This document shows positions 1 to 8,652 of a DNA stretch of 64,000 nt, piece by piece. This DNA comes from Lachnospiraceae bacterium. Its GTDB lineage: Bacteria; Bacillota; Clostridia; Lachnospirales; Lachnospiraceae. The position numbers were made by a program, and so were the translations under genes. The notes beneath the pieces are model-generated. The model searched no databases. It was not told where the DNA came from and saw only the letters and a program-made list of their open reading frames with translations. Numbering within the stretch: the stretch's first letter is position 1; each line of letters begins with the position of its first letter. Where the stretch lies: assembly GCA_029224965.1 (NCBI GenBank), contig JAQXVO010000020.1, forward strand, positions 152,546 through 216,545, read 5' to 3'.

Positions 1-432
1 GGCCATTTCATAAGGACTTCCGTGAAAGCTGTGGAGATAGCCGGTCACATCCATAAAGACCTCGTCCACCGAATAGACCTGAATATCCTCGGGAGCCACA
101 AAGCGGAGATAGATCCCGTAGATCTGCCGGCTGACCTCCATATAGCGGGCCATATGAGGCGGAGCAATCCGGAAGGTCAGAGGCTTGTCAGGATGGCCGG
201 CATTGATCCGGTCGACCACCTGATTCACCTCAAAAAGCCGGGCCCGGCCGGGAATGCCGTAAGCCTTGAGCGATGGAGATACGGCCAGACAGATGGTCTT
301 CTCAGTCCGGGTCGGATCGGCGACGACCAGGTTGGCAGTCAGAGGATCCAGACCCAGATCCCGGCAGGCGACCGAAGCGTAGAAGGACTTAAGATCGATG
401 GCTATATATGTTCTCTGGTCTTTCTGTCCCAT
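1..432 (-). CDS. Y-family DNA polymerase (DinB/UmuC-like), partial
   Basis: This is the first 144 residues of a translesion DNA polymerase whose 3' part lies beyond the window edge. Residues 10-22 read AIDLKSFYASVAC, the family's N-terminal palm motif with the first catalytic Asp. Near residue 125 comes YSVDEVFMDVT, which carries the second catalytic acidic pair (SVDE). The stretch between them (KTICLAVSPSLKAYGI) is typical of DinB/UmuC-like repair polymerases of Firmicutes. The start at 432 is preceded by AAAGGAG. It probably acts in lesion bypass; SOS control cannot be judged because no clear LexA box was seen in the short upstream gap. Confidence 0.88.
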   Translation of the reverse strand, partial: MGQKDQRTYIAIDLKSFYASVACRDLGLDPLTANLVVADPTRTEKTICLAVSPSLKAYGIPGRARLFEVNQVVDRINAGHPDKPLTFRIAPPHMARYMEVSRQIYGIYLRFVAPEDIQVYSVDEVFMDVTGYLHSFHGSPYEMA

Positions 433-555
433 GCCCTGCTCCTTTCTGTCTTTACCTCTGAACTTTATTTCTGATCCATATCTGCACGATTCCAGCAGAT
501 GCCCTATCCTTCCTGATTCAGCCCTGCCTTTCTATCCGGAAAATCGCATTTTTTC

Positions 556-2031
556 TTATTCTGCTTCTGCACCTTCTCCATGAAATGCTTCCGCAATCTC
601 ATCCGCTACAAAGACACCGGATGCCGATGCATGCGACAGGGAGTGGGTCACACCGGAGCCGTCTCCGATCATAAAGAGCCCCGGATAGACGGTCTCCAGA
701 CGATTGTTGAGCTGAACCTCCATGTTGTAGAACTTGACCTCGACGCCGTAGAGAAGGGTGTCATCGCCGGCAGTACCCGGAGCGATCCGGTCCAGGGCAT
801 AGATCATTTCGATAATGCCGTCCAGGATCCGCTTGGGAATAACCAGGGACAGGTCGCCCGGCGTCGCCTTCAGTGTCGGACGGACAATGCCCTCTTCGAT
901 CCGCTTTACGGTTGACCGGCGACCCCGCTCCAGGTCTCCGAATCTCTGGACGATAACACCGCCGCCCAGCATATTGGACAGGCGGGCGATGGATTCGCCG
1001 TAGCCGTTCGAATCATGGAAGGGCTCGGAGAAGTGCTTGGAAACCAGAAGAGCAAAATTCGTGTTGTCGGTCTTCTTGGCCGGGTCCTCGAAAGAATGTC
1101 CGTTGACGGTTACGATGCCGTTGGTGTTCTCGTTGACCACGATACCATTCGGATTCATACAGAAGGTCCGGACCCGGTCCTCGAATTTCTTGGTCCTATA
1201 GACGATCTTACTCTCATAGAGCTCGCTGGTCAGATGTTCGAAAATCGGAGCCGGAAGCTCGACCCGGACACCCAGATCCACACGGTTGGAACTGGTCTCG
1301 ATGTTCAGATCCTTACAGACAGATTCCATCCACTTGGAGCCGGACCGTCCCACAGAGACGATGCAGGTCTTTGCTGCTGCTGTACCCTTTTCGGTATGAA
1401 CCCGGTAAATGTAGGCCGACGCTCTATCTTTCTCAGGAAGGCCTTCGGCTGCATCGCTCGCAGAAGAGGAATCCTCTGCGGGAATAGCCTCGATTCTCTC
1501 GACCGGTGTGTTGAAGTGGAAATCCACATGGTCCTTCAGTATGGCGTAAAGATGCTCGAGAACGACATAGTTCTTGTCGGTTCCCAGATGGCGGACCGAA
1601 GCGTCCAGAAGCTGAAGACCGTTCTGCATGCAGAGGGTCTTGAAATGGGAGCCGGCCGTGGAATAGAGATGGGTTCCCTGGCCGCCGTTTGCCATATTGA
1701 TCGAATCGACATACTCCATGAGCTCGATCGTCTTCTCCCGGCCCAGATACTCATAAAGGGTGCCGCCGAAGTCATTGGTGATATTGTACTTTCCGTCGGA
1801 GAAGGCACCCGCTCCGCCGAAGCCGTTCATGATGGAACAGGTCTTGCAGTGGATGCAGGACTTGATCTTCTTTCCGTCGATGGGACAGTGGCGTTTTTCC
1901 AGGGGACTGCCCTCCTCAAAGAGACCGACCGAAAGCTCCGGGGCCTTCTGCAGAAGCTCGTAGGCCGCATAGATTCCGCCGGGGCCGGCACCGATAATAA
2001 TGACATCATATTTCCTGTCTTCGAATTCCAT
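556..2031 (-). CDS. FAD-dependent oxidoreductase (COG2509-like)
   Basis: A 491-residue flavoprotein. Residues about 9-20 (DVIIIGAGPGGIYAAYEL) form the N-terminal dinucleotide-binding fold, and the C-terminal GLFMIGDGSGVTHSLSHASASG closes the FAD site. A cysteine-rich stretch near residues 53-66 (CPIDGKKIKSCIHCKTC) precedes GFGGAGAFSDGKYN, a combination known in the uncharacterised NAD(FAD)-dependent dehydrogenases of COG2509. The substrate is unknown. It lies 123 bp upstream of the polymerase gene on the same strand and is divergent from the HD-domain gene. No membrane segment is visible, so it should be cytosolic. Confidence 0.8.
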   Translation of the reverse strand: MEFEDRKYDVIIIGAGPGGIYAAYELLQKAPELSVGLFEEGSPLEKRHCPIDGKKIKSCIHCKTCSIMNGFGGAGAFSDGKYNITNDFGGTLYEYLGREKTIELMEYVDSINMANGGQGTHLYSTAGSHFKTLCMQNGLQLLDASVRHLGTDKNYVVLEHLYAILKDHVDFHFNTPVERIEAIPAEDSSSASDAAEGLPEKDRASAYIYRVHTEKGTAAAKTCIVSVGRSGSKWMESVCKDLNIETSSNRVDLGVRVELPAPIFEHLTSELYESKIVYRTKKFEDRVRTFCMNPNGIVVNENTNGIVTVNGHSFEDPAKKTDNTNFALLVSKHFSEPFHDSNGYGESIARLSNMLGGGVIVQRFGDLERGRRSTVKRIEEGIVRPTLKATPGDLSLVIPKRILDGIIEMIYALDRIAPGTAGDDTLLYGVEVKFYNMEVQLNNRLETVYPGLFMIGDGSGVTHSLSHASASGVFVADEIAEAFHGEGAEAE

Positions 2032-2394
2032 AAAAACACCTCAATTACCCTGCAAGAGCCCATGCAGGCCATGGCCCCTATTCTCAGATCCGGATCCGGG
2101 CAGAATACCCGGCCGGACCCGAAAGCAGAAGCCACATCCCGATGGACTCTTACAAAGCTTTATCAACAAATAATTACAGTTAAAACTTATCCCTGAAAGG
2201 GAAGCAGATCATTTACGGCTTCCTTCACGGCCGTCTGCACTATCCATATTGTACCCGAAATAGCACCTTTTGCATATAGCTTTCCATCCCATCCATTCCA
2301 TGCTTTATTTTATTCTTTGGAAAAGATATCATGATAACAGTATCAATCGTCTTAACACCGCAAAGGCAATTCAATAAAAAGGAGTGTCCCTTAT
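2032..2394. other. Divergent intergenic region, little recognisable content
   Basis: This 363-bp gap separates the oxidoreductase (minus) from the HD gene (plus). The only promoter-like sequence I can point to is a weak plus-strand pair, TTGGAA at 2317-2322 and TATCAA at 2341-2346, with 18 bp between them. The HD gene has a good ribosome site (AAAAAGGAG) just upstream of 2395. No RNA gene, repeat or palindromic operator stood out. Confidence 0.35.
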
Positions 2395-3252
2395 ATGTTC
2401 AGCATGGATCGAGAAAGAGTCGAAAAAGTTTTTTCGGATTACGCATCCAATTATGATTTATCCGATGTAAAGATCCATCTGAAGGCCGTCCACACCTATC
2501 ATGTGGCGGAAAATGCAGACCGGATCGCAGAGAGCATCGGCCTGACCGGATCCGACCGCGACCTGGCCTGGCTTCTCGGCATGCTTCATGATGTCGGACG
2601 GTTTGAACAGCTTCGCCGCTATCATACCTTTAACGATGGCATTTCCGTAAACCATGCTATGCTGAGCGCTGACATTCTGTTCGGAGAAGAAAGCAGAAAG
2701 CAGATCAAAAGTCAGGCAGGCAGTGAAAACCATGAGCCTGCTGATAATGGCGGAACGATCTCCAAAGAAGGCATGATCCGGAAATTTATCGATGATCCGT
2801 CCGAGGATCCCCTGATTGAGAAGGCCATCCGCCTCCACAATGTCTTCCAGCTTCCCAAGGATCTGACCGAACGGGAACAGACCTACTGCGATATCCTCCG
2901 TGACGCCGACAAGATCGACATTTTCCGGGTCAATACCGAAACACCCCGGGCGGAAATCTATGACCTGCCCGAGGAGGACTTCCTGACCTCGGACCTCACG
3001 GATGAAGTCTATCAGACCATCATGGCCCATAAGAATGTTCTCCGCAAACCGGGGCTTACCGCCATCGATAAGATTGCCTCCCATCTGGCCCTGGTCTACG
3101 GCCTGGTTTACAGGGAAAGCATTCTCATAACGAAAGAGCAGGGATATCTGGATCAGTTACTGGAAAACACTTCCAAAAATCCGAAGACCCAGAAGAAGCT
3201 TTCGGAAATGAAAGATGAAATCCGGAAATATATGGAGGAAAGAAGCCGGTAA
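2395..3252 (+). CDS. HD-domain phosphohydrolase
   Basis: A 285-residue soluble protein of the HD superfamily. The metal-binding core is visible: a first His in KAVHTYHVAENADRIA near residue 36, the HD doublet in LLGMLHDVGRFEQL near residue 68, and downstream His/Asp residues in AIRLHN and CDILRDADKIDIFR. Such proteins hydrolyse nucleotides or other phosphoesters; the substrate cannot be assigned. The start is supported by AAAAAGGAG about 10 bp upstream. The gene stands alone and is followed by a rho-independent terminator, so it is probably monocistronic. Confidence 0.8.
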   Translation: MFSMDRERVEKVFSDYASNYDLSDVKIHLKAVHTYHVAENADRIAESIGLTGSDRDLAWLLGMLHDVGRFEQLRRYHTFNDGISVNHAMLSADILFGEESRKQIKSQAGSENHEPADNGGTISKEGMIRKFIDDPSEDPLIEKAIRLHNVFQLPKDLTEREQTYCDILRDADKIDIFRVNTETPRAEIYDLPEEDFLTSDLTDEVYQTIMAHKNVLRKPGLTAIDKIASHLALVYGLVYRESILITKEQGYLDQLLENTSKNPKTQKKLSEMKDEIRKYMEERSR

Positions 3253-3373
3253 ATTTCCATCTGATCGGATTCATACTGAACATAGATTCCGAATATCTTA
3301 TGGAAATCCCGAAATTCACATCACTGGCACACGATAAATATTCGAAAAGTTCAATGAAAAGGACAGAAGAAGA

Positions 3374-3405
3374 GTCCCGGTGCGTTCTGCATCGGGACTT
3401 TTTCT
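3374..3405 (+). terminator. Rho-independent terminator of the HD gene
   Basis: A perfect-stem hairpin, GTCCCGGTGC paired with GCATCGGGAC (3374-3383 with 3389-3398), is followed by TTTTTCTTT. It sits between two convergent genes. In the minus direction the hairpin is followed by a pyrimidine-rich run, so it may also stop the transporter transcript. Confidence 0.85.
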
Positions 3406-3431
3406 TTCAGCAATATTATTTTTCAGTACGA

Positions 3432-4490
3432 TTACTCAGTTACCGTCGACTGATCTGCCCCTTCTTCCTTCTCATCCAAGGTCTCGGCAGGGGCCTTATT
3501 TTCTGCCCGCTTGTCAAGCCATGAGAAGAAGCCTGCCAGGATGGTTCCGGAGATGGAGTGCCATACACAGGATACAGCGGAGATGATGGCGGCATTGGGA
3601 AGTGCTGCAAACTGTGCAGTCGTATTGGCAAGGTTTGTAGCCATACCTGCGTTCTGCATGCCGACCTCGATGGAGATGGTTCTTCTCTTTGCCTTGTTCA
3701 TGCGTGTCAGGATGCCAACCAGATAGCCGAGGACATAGCCGAATCCGTTGTGAAGGAATACTGCAACAAAGATTACAAGGCCGGATGTAAAGAAGCTTGC
3801 GCCCTGGGAATTTACAACACCGCCGACAACAAAAGCCAGACCGAGAACGGCAACAGCCGGCATGAGCTGCTGGAATTCACGGAACTTTTCTCTCTTACCG
3901 AAAACTGCGTTTAATACAAAGCCAAGGGCAACCGGAAGGATAACGGTTTCGATGATGGATACGAACATGGGGAAGGCCTTGATTCTGACGGTTGCACCGC
4001 TTGCCAGAAGAGAGATGAGAAGCGGTGTCATGATCGGAGAAAGGATCGTCGAAGCAGTTGTCATGCCGACGGAAAAGGCAACATCGCCATTGCAGAGATA
4101 TGACATGACATTCGAGGAAACGCCTCCGGGGCAGCAGCCTACGAGGATCAGGCCCAGAGCCAGGTCATCCGGCAGACGAAGCAGATGAACCAGCGTATAG
4201 GCCAGGAAGGGCATGATGCCGTACTGGGCAGCTGCGCCGATGAAGATATCCAGGGGCCGCTGAGCAAGGATTCTGAAATTCTCGGTCGTCATTGACATTC
4301 CCATGCTCATCATGATGACGCCGATGATCACGGTCTGCGTTGTGAATTTATTGGTTGCAAAATCGGTAAACCAGGCCTTGTTGACCCAGCCCATCCAGGC
4401 CGGCCAGATAAAGGTCACGACGGCAAAGGCGATAACGACCAGCGCCGTGTAGTCCGACATAAACTTTGCTGCTTTTTTCAGTGCTTTCAT
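3432..4490 (-). CDS. BASS-family (bile acid:sodium symporter-like) transporter
   Basis: A 352-residue membrane protein with about nine or ten hydrophobic segments, beginning TALVVIAFAVVTFIW near residue 15. The motifs LVGCCPGGVSSNVMSYLCNGDVA and SIEVGMQNAGMATNLA match the two crossing-helix Na+-site regions of the bile acid:sodium symporter family. Bacterial members include PanS-type carriers of 2-keto acids and other organic anions. I chose the start at 4490 because GGAGG lies 8 bp upstream; a longer open frame would run into the leader RNA. Expression is evidently set by the T-box leader just upstream, which suggests a substrate linked to amino acid metabolism rather than bile acids. That link is inference. 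Confidence 0.85.
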   Translation of the reverse strand: MKALKKAAKFMSDYTALVVIAFAVVTFIWPAWMGWVNKAWFTDFATNKFTTQTVIIGVIMMSMGMSMTTENFRILAQRPLDIFIGAAAQYGIMPFLAYTLVHLLRLPDDLALGLILVGCCPGGVSSNVMSYLCNGDVAFSVGMTTASTILSPIMTPLLISLLASGATVRIKAFPMFVSIIETVILPVALGFVLNAVFGKREKFREFQQLMPAVAVLGLAFVVGGVVNSQGASFFTSGLVIFVAVFLHNGFGYVLGYLVGILTRMNKAKRRTISIEVGMQNAGMATNLANTTAQFAALPNAAIISAVSCVWHSISGTILAGFFSWLDKRAENKAPAETLDEKEEGADQSTVTE

Positions 4491-4499
4491 TTTGTGATA

Positions 4500-4925
4500 C
4501 CTCCGCGAAACAAAAAATAAGTCCCTGCCCGGCCTTAACGGCTGAGAGGGACGAAATGATTCCGCGTTACCACCCTGATTCCGCCTGCCGTAAAACCTAC
4601 GACTGACGACACTTTTACGTACCAGCATACGTTTCCTTATAACGGAGGATTCCGTCGCCGCCTACTTGGGATTTCGATTTCAAATCTGTCTGAGTCTGTT
4701 CAGATCCGTCCGGAATTCTTCCGATTCCATTTTCAGATTTGAATCAAATATAAAGCGTTCCCGTTCAGCTTTGCTTCTCCGAGAGGATATCCGAATTCGC
4801 GCGCCCGCCTGCTCACACCGTCCGCAGGTTCTCTGAATGGCTCTCACTCGTGAACCGAACTTGTTCTCATCAATGAATTTAAAGGCTGTGCAGTTGTCAG
4901 CGGCAGGTTTTCATTTCCCTGCTGC
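4500..4925 (-). ncRNA. T-box riboswitch leader
   Basis: The minus strand carries AGGGTGGTAACGCGG at 4576-4562, one base off the family consensus AGGGTGGNACCGCG. A terminator follows directly, and upstream lies a long structured leader. The Stem I base can be drawn between GTTCGGT (4860-4854) and GCTGAAC (4769-4763), enclosing a hairpin with a GGTGTGA-type apical loop flanked by CCTGC and GCAGG. T-box RNAs bind uncharged tRNA and then prevent termination. The specifier lies somewhere in the stretch GAATTCGGATATCC (about 4799-4786); I could not fix the frame of the codon, so the amino acid is unassigned. The regulated gene is the BASS transporter. Confidence 0.88.
4512..4552 (-). terminator. 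Terminator of the T-box leader
   Basis: On the minus strand GTCCCT pairs with AGGGAC (4552-4547 with 4526-4521), with an inner GCC/GGC helix, and is followed by TTATTTTTTG. It lies just after the T-box sequence and 22 bp before the transporter ribosome site, the position expected for the regulated terminator of a transcriptional T-box. Confidence 0.85.
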
Positions 4926-4933
4926 TGATACAA

Positions 4934-4961
4934 AATATATCACTTATCAAATTTTGTTCAA
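4934..4961 (-). promoter_or_regulatory. Promoter of the T-box/BASS transcript
   Basis: On the minus strand TTGAAC (4961-4956) and TATATT (4939-4934) are separated by 16 bp and sit immediately upstream of the leader RNA. Confidence 0.6.
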
Positions 4962-5090
4962 GTATTAAATGAAATACATTCATCAGCCTTCCAATCAAGT
5001 ACAAGAACGGATTATAGCATCTAATTTCTGGAACAGTTCATTGGTAAAGGAAGTCGCTACGAATGAATTTTCAACCATCTGCGTTCACAT

Positions 5091-5131
5091 AAAAAAACAG
5101 CCTGACCGCTTCATTGCGCAGTCAGACTGTC
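5091..5131 (-). terminator. Terminator of the GH3 operon
   Basis: On the minus strand ACAGTCTGAC pairs with GTCAGGCTGT around a short loop and is followed by seven T residues, 30 to 70 bp after the GH3 stop codon. It closes the cello-oligosaccharide operon. Confidence 0.85.
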
Positions 5132-5162
5132 CATTTCCCCTGGATTCTGTAAATCGTAAATT

Positions 5163-7616
5163 TTATTCCATCCGCTCAAGGCAGAATTCCAGGACATGCT
5201 TTGCATTTGTCTGGAGCTCTGCCAGGGTCAGACCGTCCGGAACCTCCGGCTCCATACACTTTGCGACTTCCGGATCACTGTGATGAGGTCCCTGATCCAT
5301 ATAGTCCCGGCCGCCGGGCATGAGGACATTGACGCCGGCACGGATCCGGTAGGCATTATTCTTAAGGCCCGGGAATTCCGGAGATTCGCCCGGCTGCATC
5401 CACCAGTCGGTCATGACATTTCCCTTATAACCCCATTCCTTTCTTAAAATGGTCTCGACCAGGTCATAGTTATAATGGCTGTAGACGCCGTTGACCCGGT
5501 TATAGGAGGTCATGATGTTCTTCGGCGAAGCGATGCCAACGCACATTTCAAAGGCCTTGAGATAGATCTCACGGAGAGTTCTCTCATCGACCACGGAGTC
5601 TTCCTTGTTCCGCCCGGTTTCCTGGCTGTTGCAGGCAAAATGCTTGGGGCAGGCGCTGGCACCGCGCGACTGGATTCCCTCTACGACCGCAGCTGCCATC
5701 CAGCCGGTCAGGAAGGGATCCTCGGAGAAATATTCGAAATTCCGTCCGCAGAGAGGGTTTCTGTGGATATTCATGCCGGGAGCCAGCATGACATCGATCT
5801 TATAATGGTCAATCTCCTCCGCTTCCTTCTTGAAAAGCTCATAGACCAGGCGGTCATTCCAGGTAGACGCCAGAGCCGTCCCGATCGGAAGAAGAGTCGT
5901 ATAATGCTTGAGACGAAGTCCGGACGGACCGTCGCTTGTTACGATCGGCGGAACCTTCTTTGCCCGAAGGCTCTCTGAAACACCGCCGAAGATTCCTGTG
6001 TTTCCCTTGCTGCCCCATTCGGAATCCATGGGTCCCTCACCCCGAGACAGGTCGACCAGTTCCTCCAGACTGAGCTGACGGATAAAATCTTCCAGACTGG
6101 CTTCGCCGGATTTTACATCCTTAAGGGTTAAGGATTTCTCCCCTTTCCCACTGCCTGACTCATTCACGGATTTATCTGTTTCATTACCAGTATCTGTTCC
6201 TTTGCCTGTCTCAAAAACTTTCCCAGAGAAAGCGGATAGTTCCTGCGGCAGCCGGGATAGAATCCTGGCCGCAAGCTCTCTTGTAGATTCGGTCGTTGCC
6301 TTCTCGCACTGCTTGGTAACCACAGTCTCCTTCTGGGTAAAGGATCCGATCTCCACCAGGTTCCGAACCTGATCGCCGGCATAGAAGGTATAGGTTCCCT
6401 TCTCGAGAATATAGGCCGAAGGGTGGCCGGTGACGCCGTCCGCATCATAGGACGAAATCTGATAATCGCTGACCATAAAGTTTTCCGGATCCTCTTCCCC
6501 CTCGGACAGAAGCGGGCTCTTCACGAAGCCGACCAGGACCAGATCGGGCCGCTTCAGTCTGGATCCGGGCAGATCGGCGGAAAGATAGACCATAAGGGCA
6601 TCTTTCCCCGGACATTTCGACAGATTCTTCACCGAAGCCCGGATCTCAGTCAGGCCCGGGTAATGATGCAGGGATATAGGTGAGACTTCAAAATTCGAAT
6701 AGGAAAGACCGTAACCGAAGGGATAGAGAACGCGGTCCCTGGCCCGGGTCTCAAAGTGCCGGTAGCCGACAAAGATTCCCTCCTTATATTCGTTTCGAAC
6801 CGGATCTCCGAAGGAGTCGGCGGACGGATAATCATGATAGTCACAGGCAATCGTGTCGGTCAGACGCCCGGACGGGTTTACCTTTCCCGAAAGGACATCG
6901 GCCACGGCGTATCCCATCTCCTGACCCAGCTGCCAGACAAAGGCCAGGGCCTTGATCTTCGGGTATTTTTTCAGCCAGGACAGGTCCATGATATTCCCGA
7001 CATTCAATAAAATTGTGATCGAGTCAAAGGCCTGATTGAGCTGGTCCAGAAGATGCTCTTCCGCCCTGGTCAGATAATAGCTACCCTCTTCCAGTCGGTT
7101 CTCCCGGTCCTCTCCGGCCGCCCGTCCCAGAATATAGACCGCCTTGTTACAGCGCTTTGCCGCCTTCTGAACTGTCTCATCTGTAACTTCCATCTCCGGA
7201 TAATAATAGGGCCAGTTTCCCCAGCTGCCCTCTTCGGGCGGATTCTCCTTTGAAAACTTCCGATAGAGATCAGCCAGCTCTGGATCCACATGGAGATCCG
7301 GATCCTCTTCCATACCCTGAAGTATGGAAATCTTATGGACGGGACTTACGTCTCCGCCGGATCCGTAGCCGACAAAGAAGGTATCGATCTGACAGCGGCC
7401 GAATACGGCCAGATAATCCTCTTTTGTGAAGGGGAGGGTCTGATCCCGGTTCTCGAGAAGAACAATCCCTTCTGCTGCCGATTTTCGAAGGAGATCTGCC
7501 ATGCCCTCTGTCTCGTATTTTTCCTCGGATGGATCCAGGCCATGGGTCAGAGCCTGGGCCAGGTCACTGGTCTCCGATGTATTCATTTCTGATATTTTGC
7601 TTTCTACTGTATTCAT
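5163..7616 (-). CDS. Glycoside hydrolase family 3 beta-glucosidase with permuted domain order
   Basis: An 817-residue cytosolic enzyme without signal peptide. The part that is usually C-terminal in GH3 comes first: residues about 40-300 include SAAEGIVLLENRDQTLPF and the GRAAGEDRENRLEEGSYYLT loop. A fibronectin III-like segment follows (about 300-400, with YPFGYGLSYSNFE). The TIM-barrel domain is C-terminal (about 520-817), with PPIVTSDGPSGLR, CPKHFACNSQE and the nucleophile in VMTDWW (Asp about 737). This swapped order is known from some rumen and gut beta-glucosidases. It follows the permease genes after a 120-bp gap holding a hairpin, and probably hydrolyses imported cello-oligosaccharides beside the phosphorylase at 12.6 kb. 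Confidence 0.88.
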   Translation of the reverse strand: MNTVESKISEMNTSETSDLAQALTHGLDPSEEKYETEGMADLLRKSAAEGIVLLENRDQTLPFTKEDYLAVFGRCQIDTFFVGYGSGGDVSPVHKISILQGMEEDPDLHVDPELADLYRKFSKENPPEEGSWGNWPYYYPEMEVTDETVQKAAKRCNKAVYILGRAAGEDRENRLEEGSYYLTRAEEHLLDQLNQAFDSITILLNVGNIMDLSWLKKYPKIKALAFVWQLGQEMGYAVADVLSGKVNPSGRLTDTIACDYHDYPSADSFGDPVRNEYKEGIFVGYRHFETRARDRVLYPFGYGLSYSNFEVSPISLHHYPGLTEIRASVKNLSKCPGKDALMVYLSADLPGSRLKRPDLVLVGFVKSPLLSEGEEDPENFMVSDYQISSYDADGVTGHPSAYILEKGTYTFYAGDQVRNLVEIGSFTQKETVVTKQCEKATTESTRELAARILSRLPQELSAFSGKVFETGKGTDTGNETDKSVNESGSGKGEKSLTLKDVKSGEASLEDFIRQLSLEELVDLSRGEGPMDSEWGSKGNTGIFGGVSESLRAKKVPPIVTSDGPSGLRLKHYTTLLPIGTALASTWNDRLVYELFKKEAEEIDHYKIDVMLAPGMNIHRNPLCGRNFEYFSEDPFLTGWMAAAVVEGIQSRGASACPKHFACNSQETGRNKEDSVVDERTLREIYLKAFEMCVGIASPKNIMTSYNRVNGVYSHYNYDLVETILRKEWGYKGNVMTDWWMQPGESPEFPGLKNNAYRIRAGVNVLMPGGRDYMDQGPHHSDPEVAKCMEPEVPDGLTLAELQTNAKHVLEFCLERME

Positions 7617-7638
7617 TTTTACCGCCTTTACACAAATT

Positions 7639-7664
7639 GAGCTGGCGCGAAACGGTGCCAGCTC
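7639..7664 (-). other. Intercistronic hairpin before GH3
   Basis: GAGCTGGC (7639-7646) pairs with GCCAGCTC (7657-7664) between the permease and GH3 genes. There is no T-run, so it is more likely an RNA-processing or stability element than a terminator. Function is inferred only from position. Confidence 0.5.
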
Positions 7665-7736
7665 TAATTTATATCAATTTCAGAATCTTTTCTACCGGGA
7701 ATCCCCCGTCGCAGGCAAAGAATAAAGCTGATCCCA

Positions 7737-8639
7737 TCAGCCCTTGACAGCTCCCATAGCCAGGCCGCCGACGATATTCTTGGAAAGGATCAGATAAACG
7801 ATGATGACCGGGAAGATGGAGAAGGCGATGGTCATGTAGACAACACCCATATCAAACTTCAGGAAGTCTGCAGACCGGAGCTCGGCGATCATGATCGGGA
7901 GGGTTTTATATTCCTCCGTCTTCAGTACCAGAGCCGGTGTGAAGTAATTATTCCAGTTGGCAACGAAGGAAAAGATTGCCTGAACTGCGATCGCAGGCTT
8001 CATCATTGGAAGGACAATGGAGTTGAAGATCTTGAATTCTCCGGCTCCGTCAATCCTGGCTGCCTCAACCAGCGACATGGGAAGTGTGGAATCCATGTAC
8101 TGCTTCATATAGAAGAAGGTTGCCGGCGCTGCAATGGCCGGAACGATCAGTGGAATGTAATTATCCATCAATCCCATCTTGGTGATCAACTGAATGAAAC
8201 CTAGTGCCGTTACCTGTGTCGGGATCATCATAATGGCCAGGATAAAAGTAAAGGCCGCATTTCTCAGTTTAAAACGATATGCGTGAATCGCATATGCTGT
8301 CATGGTTGAGAAGTAAGTGCAGAAGAATGCGCTGACACCTGCCACCAAAAGTGAATTCAGCATGCCTCGTACGATTGGCTGTGTACTGTGCAGCATATTG
8401 ACAAAGTTCTTTGCCAGATGGGTTCCCGGATAGGCCTGGAAGCCCATCATCAGATCACCGTTGCTTCTTGTCGCATTGATAAAGAGAATGTAGAAACCGA
8501 AGAGGCAGAGGAAGGATAAGAAGATCAGAACGATGTAGGCAATCACTCTTCTCGCCTTGACCCCAACTCCCTGTTTTTTCTGAATTGCATATGCTTCATC
8601 CATGTCCCCGTTCCTCTTTTCCTGTAAATTATCTTTCAT
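7737..8639 (-). CDS. Sugar ABC transporter permease (MalG type)
   Basis: A 300-residue inner membrane permease with six hydrophobic segments. The EAA loop that docks the ATPase is visible as SLVEAARIDGAGEFKIFNSIVLPMMKPAIAV (two pieces of one loop, about residues 190-220). The C-terminal KNIVGGLAMGAVKG is typical of MalG-like CUT1 subunits. It follows the MalF-type gene with a 13-bp gap. No ATPase gene lies in the operon, so a shared MsmK-type ATPase elsewhere is probably used. Confidence 0.9.
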   Translation of the reverse strand: MKDNLQEKRNGDMDEAYAIQKKQGVGVKARRVIAYIVLIFLSFLCLFGFYILFINATRSNGDLMMGFQAYPGTHLAKNFVNMLHSTQPIVRGMLNSLLVAGVSAFFCTYFSTMTAYAIHAYRFKLRNAAFTFILAIMMIPTQVTALGFIQLITKMGLMDNYIPLIVPAIAAPATFFYMKQYMDSTLPMSLVEAARIDGAGEFKIFNSIVLPMMKPAIAVQAIFSFVANWNNYFTPALVLKTEEYKTLPIMIAELRSADFLKFDMGVVYMTIAFSIFPVIIVYLILSKNIVGGLAMGAVKG

Positions 8640-8652
8640 AACTAAAGCTCCC

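Noticed and set aside
1015..2196. A 393-codon plus-strand frame opposite the oxidoreductase gene
   Set aside because: It mirrors a clear FAD-binding protein, has no ribosome site and no domain.
3432..4628. A 398-residue version of the BASS transporter starting at 4628
   Set aside because: The extra 46 codons run through the T-box sequence and terminator; the ATG at 4490 has a good ribosome site.
4786..4799. Reading a definite specifier codon (TTC, TCG or ATC) in the T-box leader
   Set aside because: Hand folding gives several registers of the specifier loop, so naming the amino acid would be a guess.
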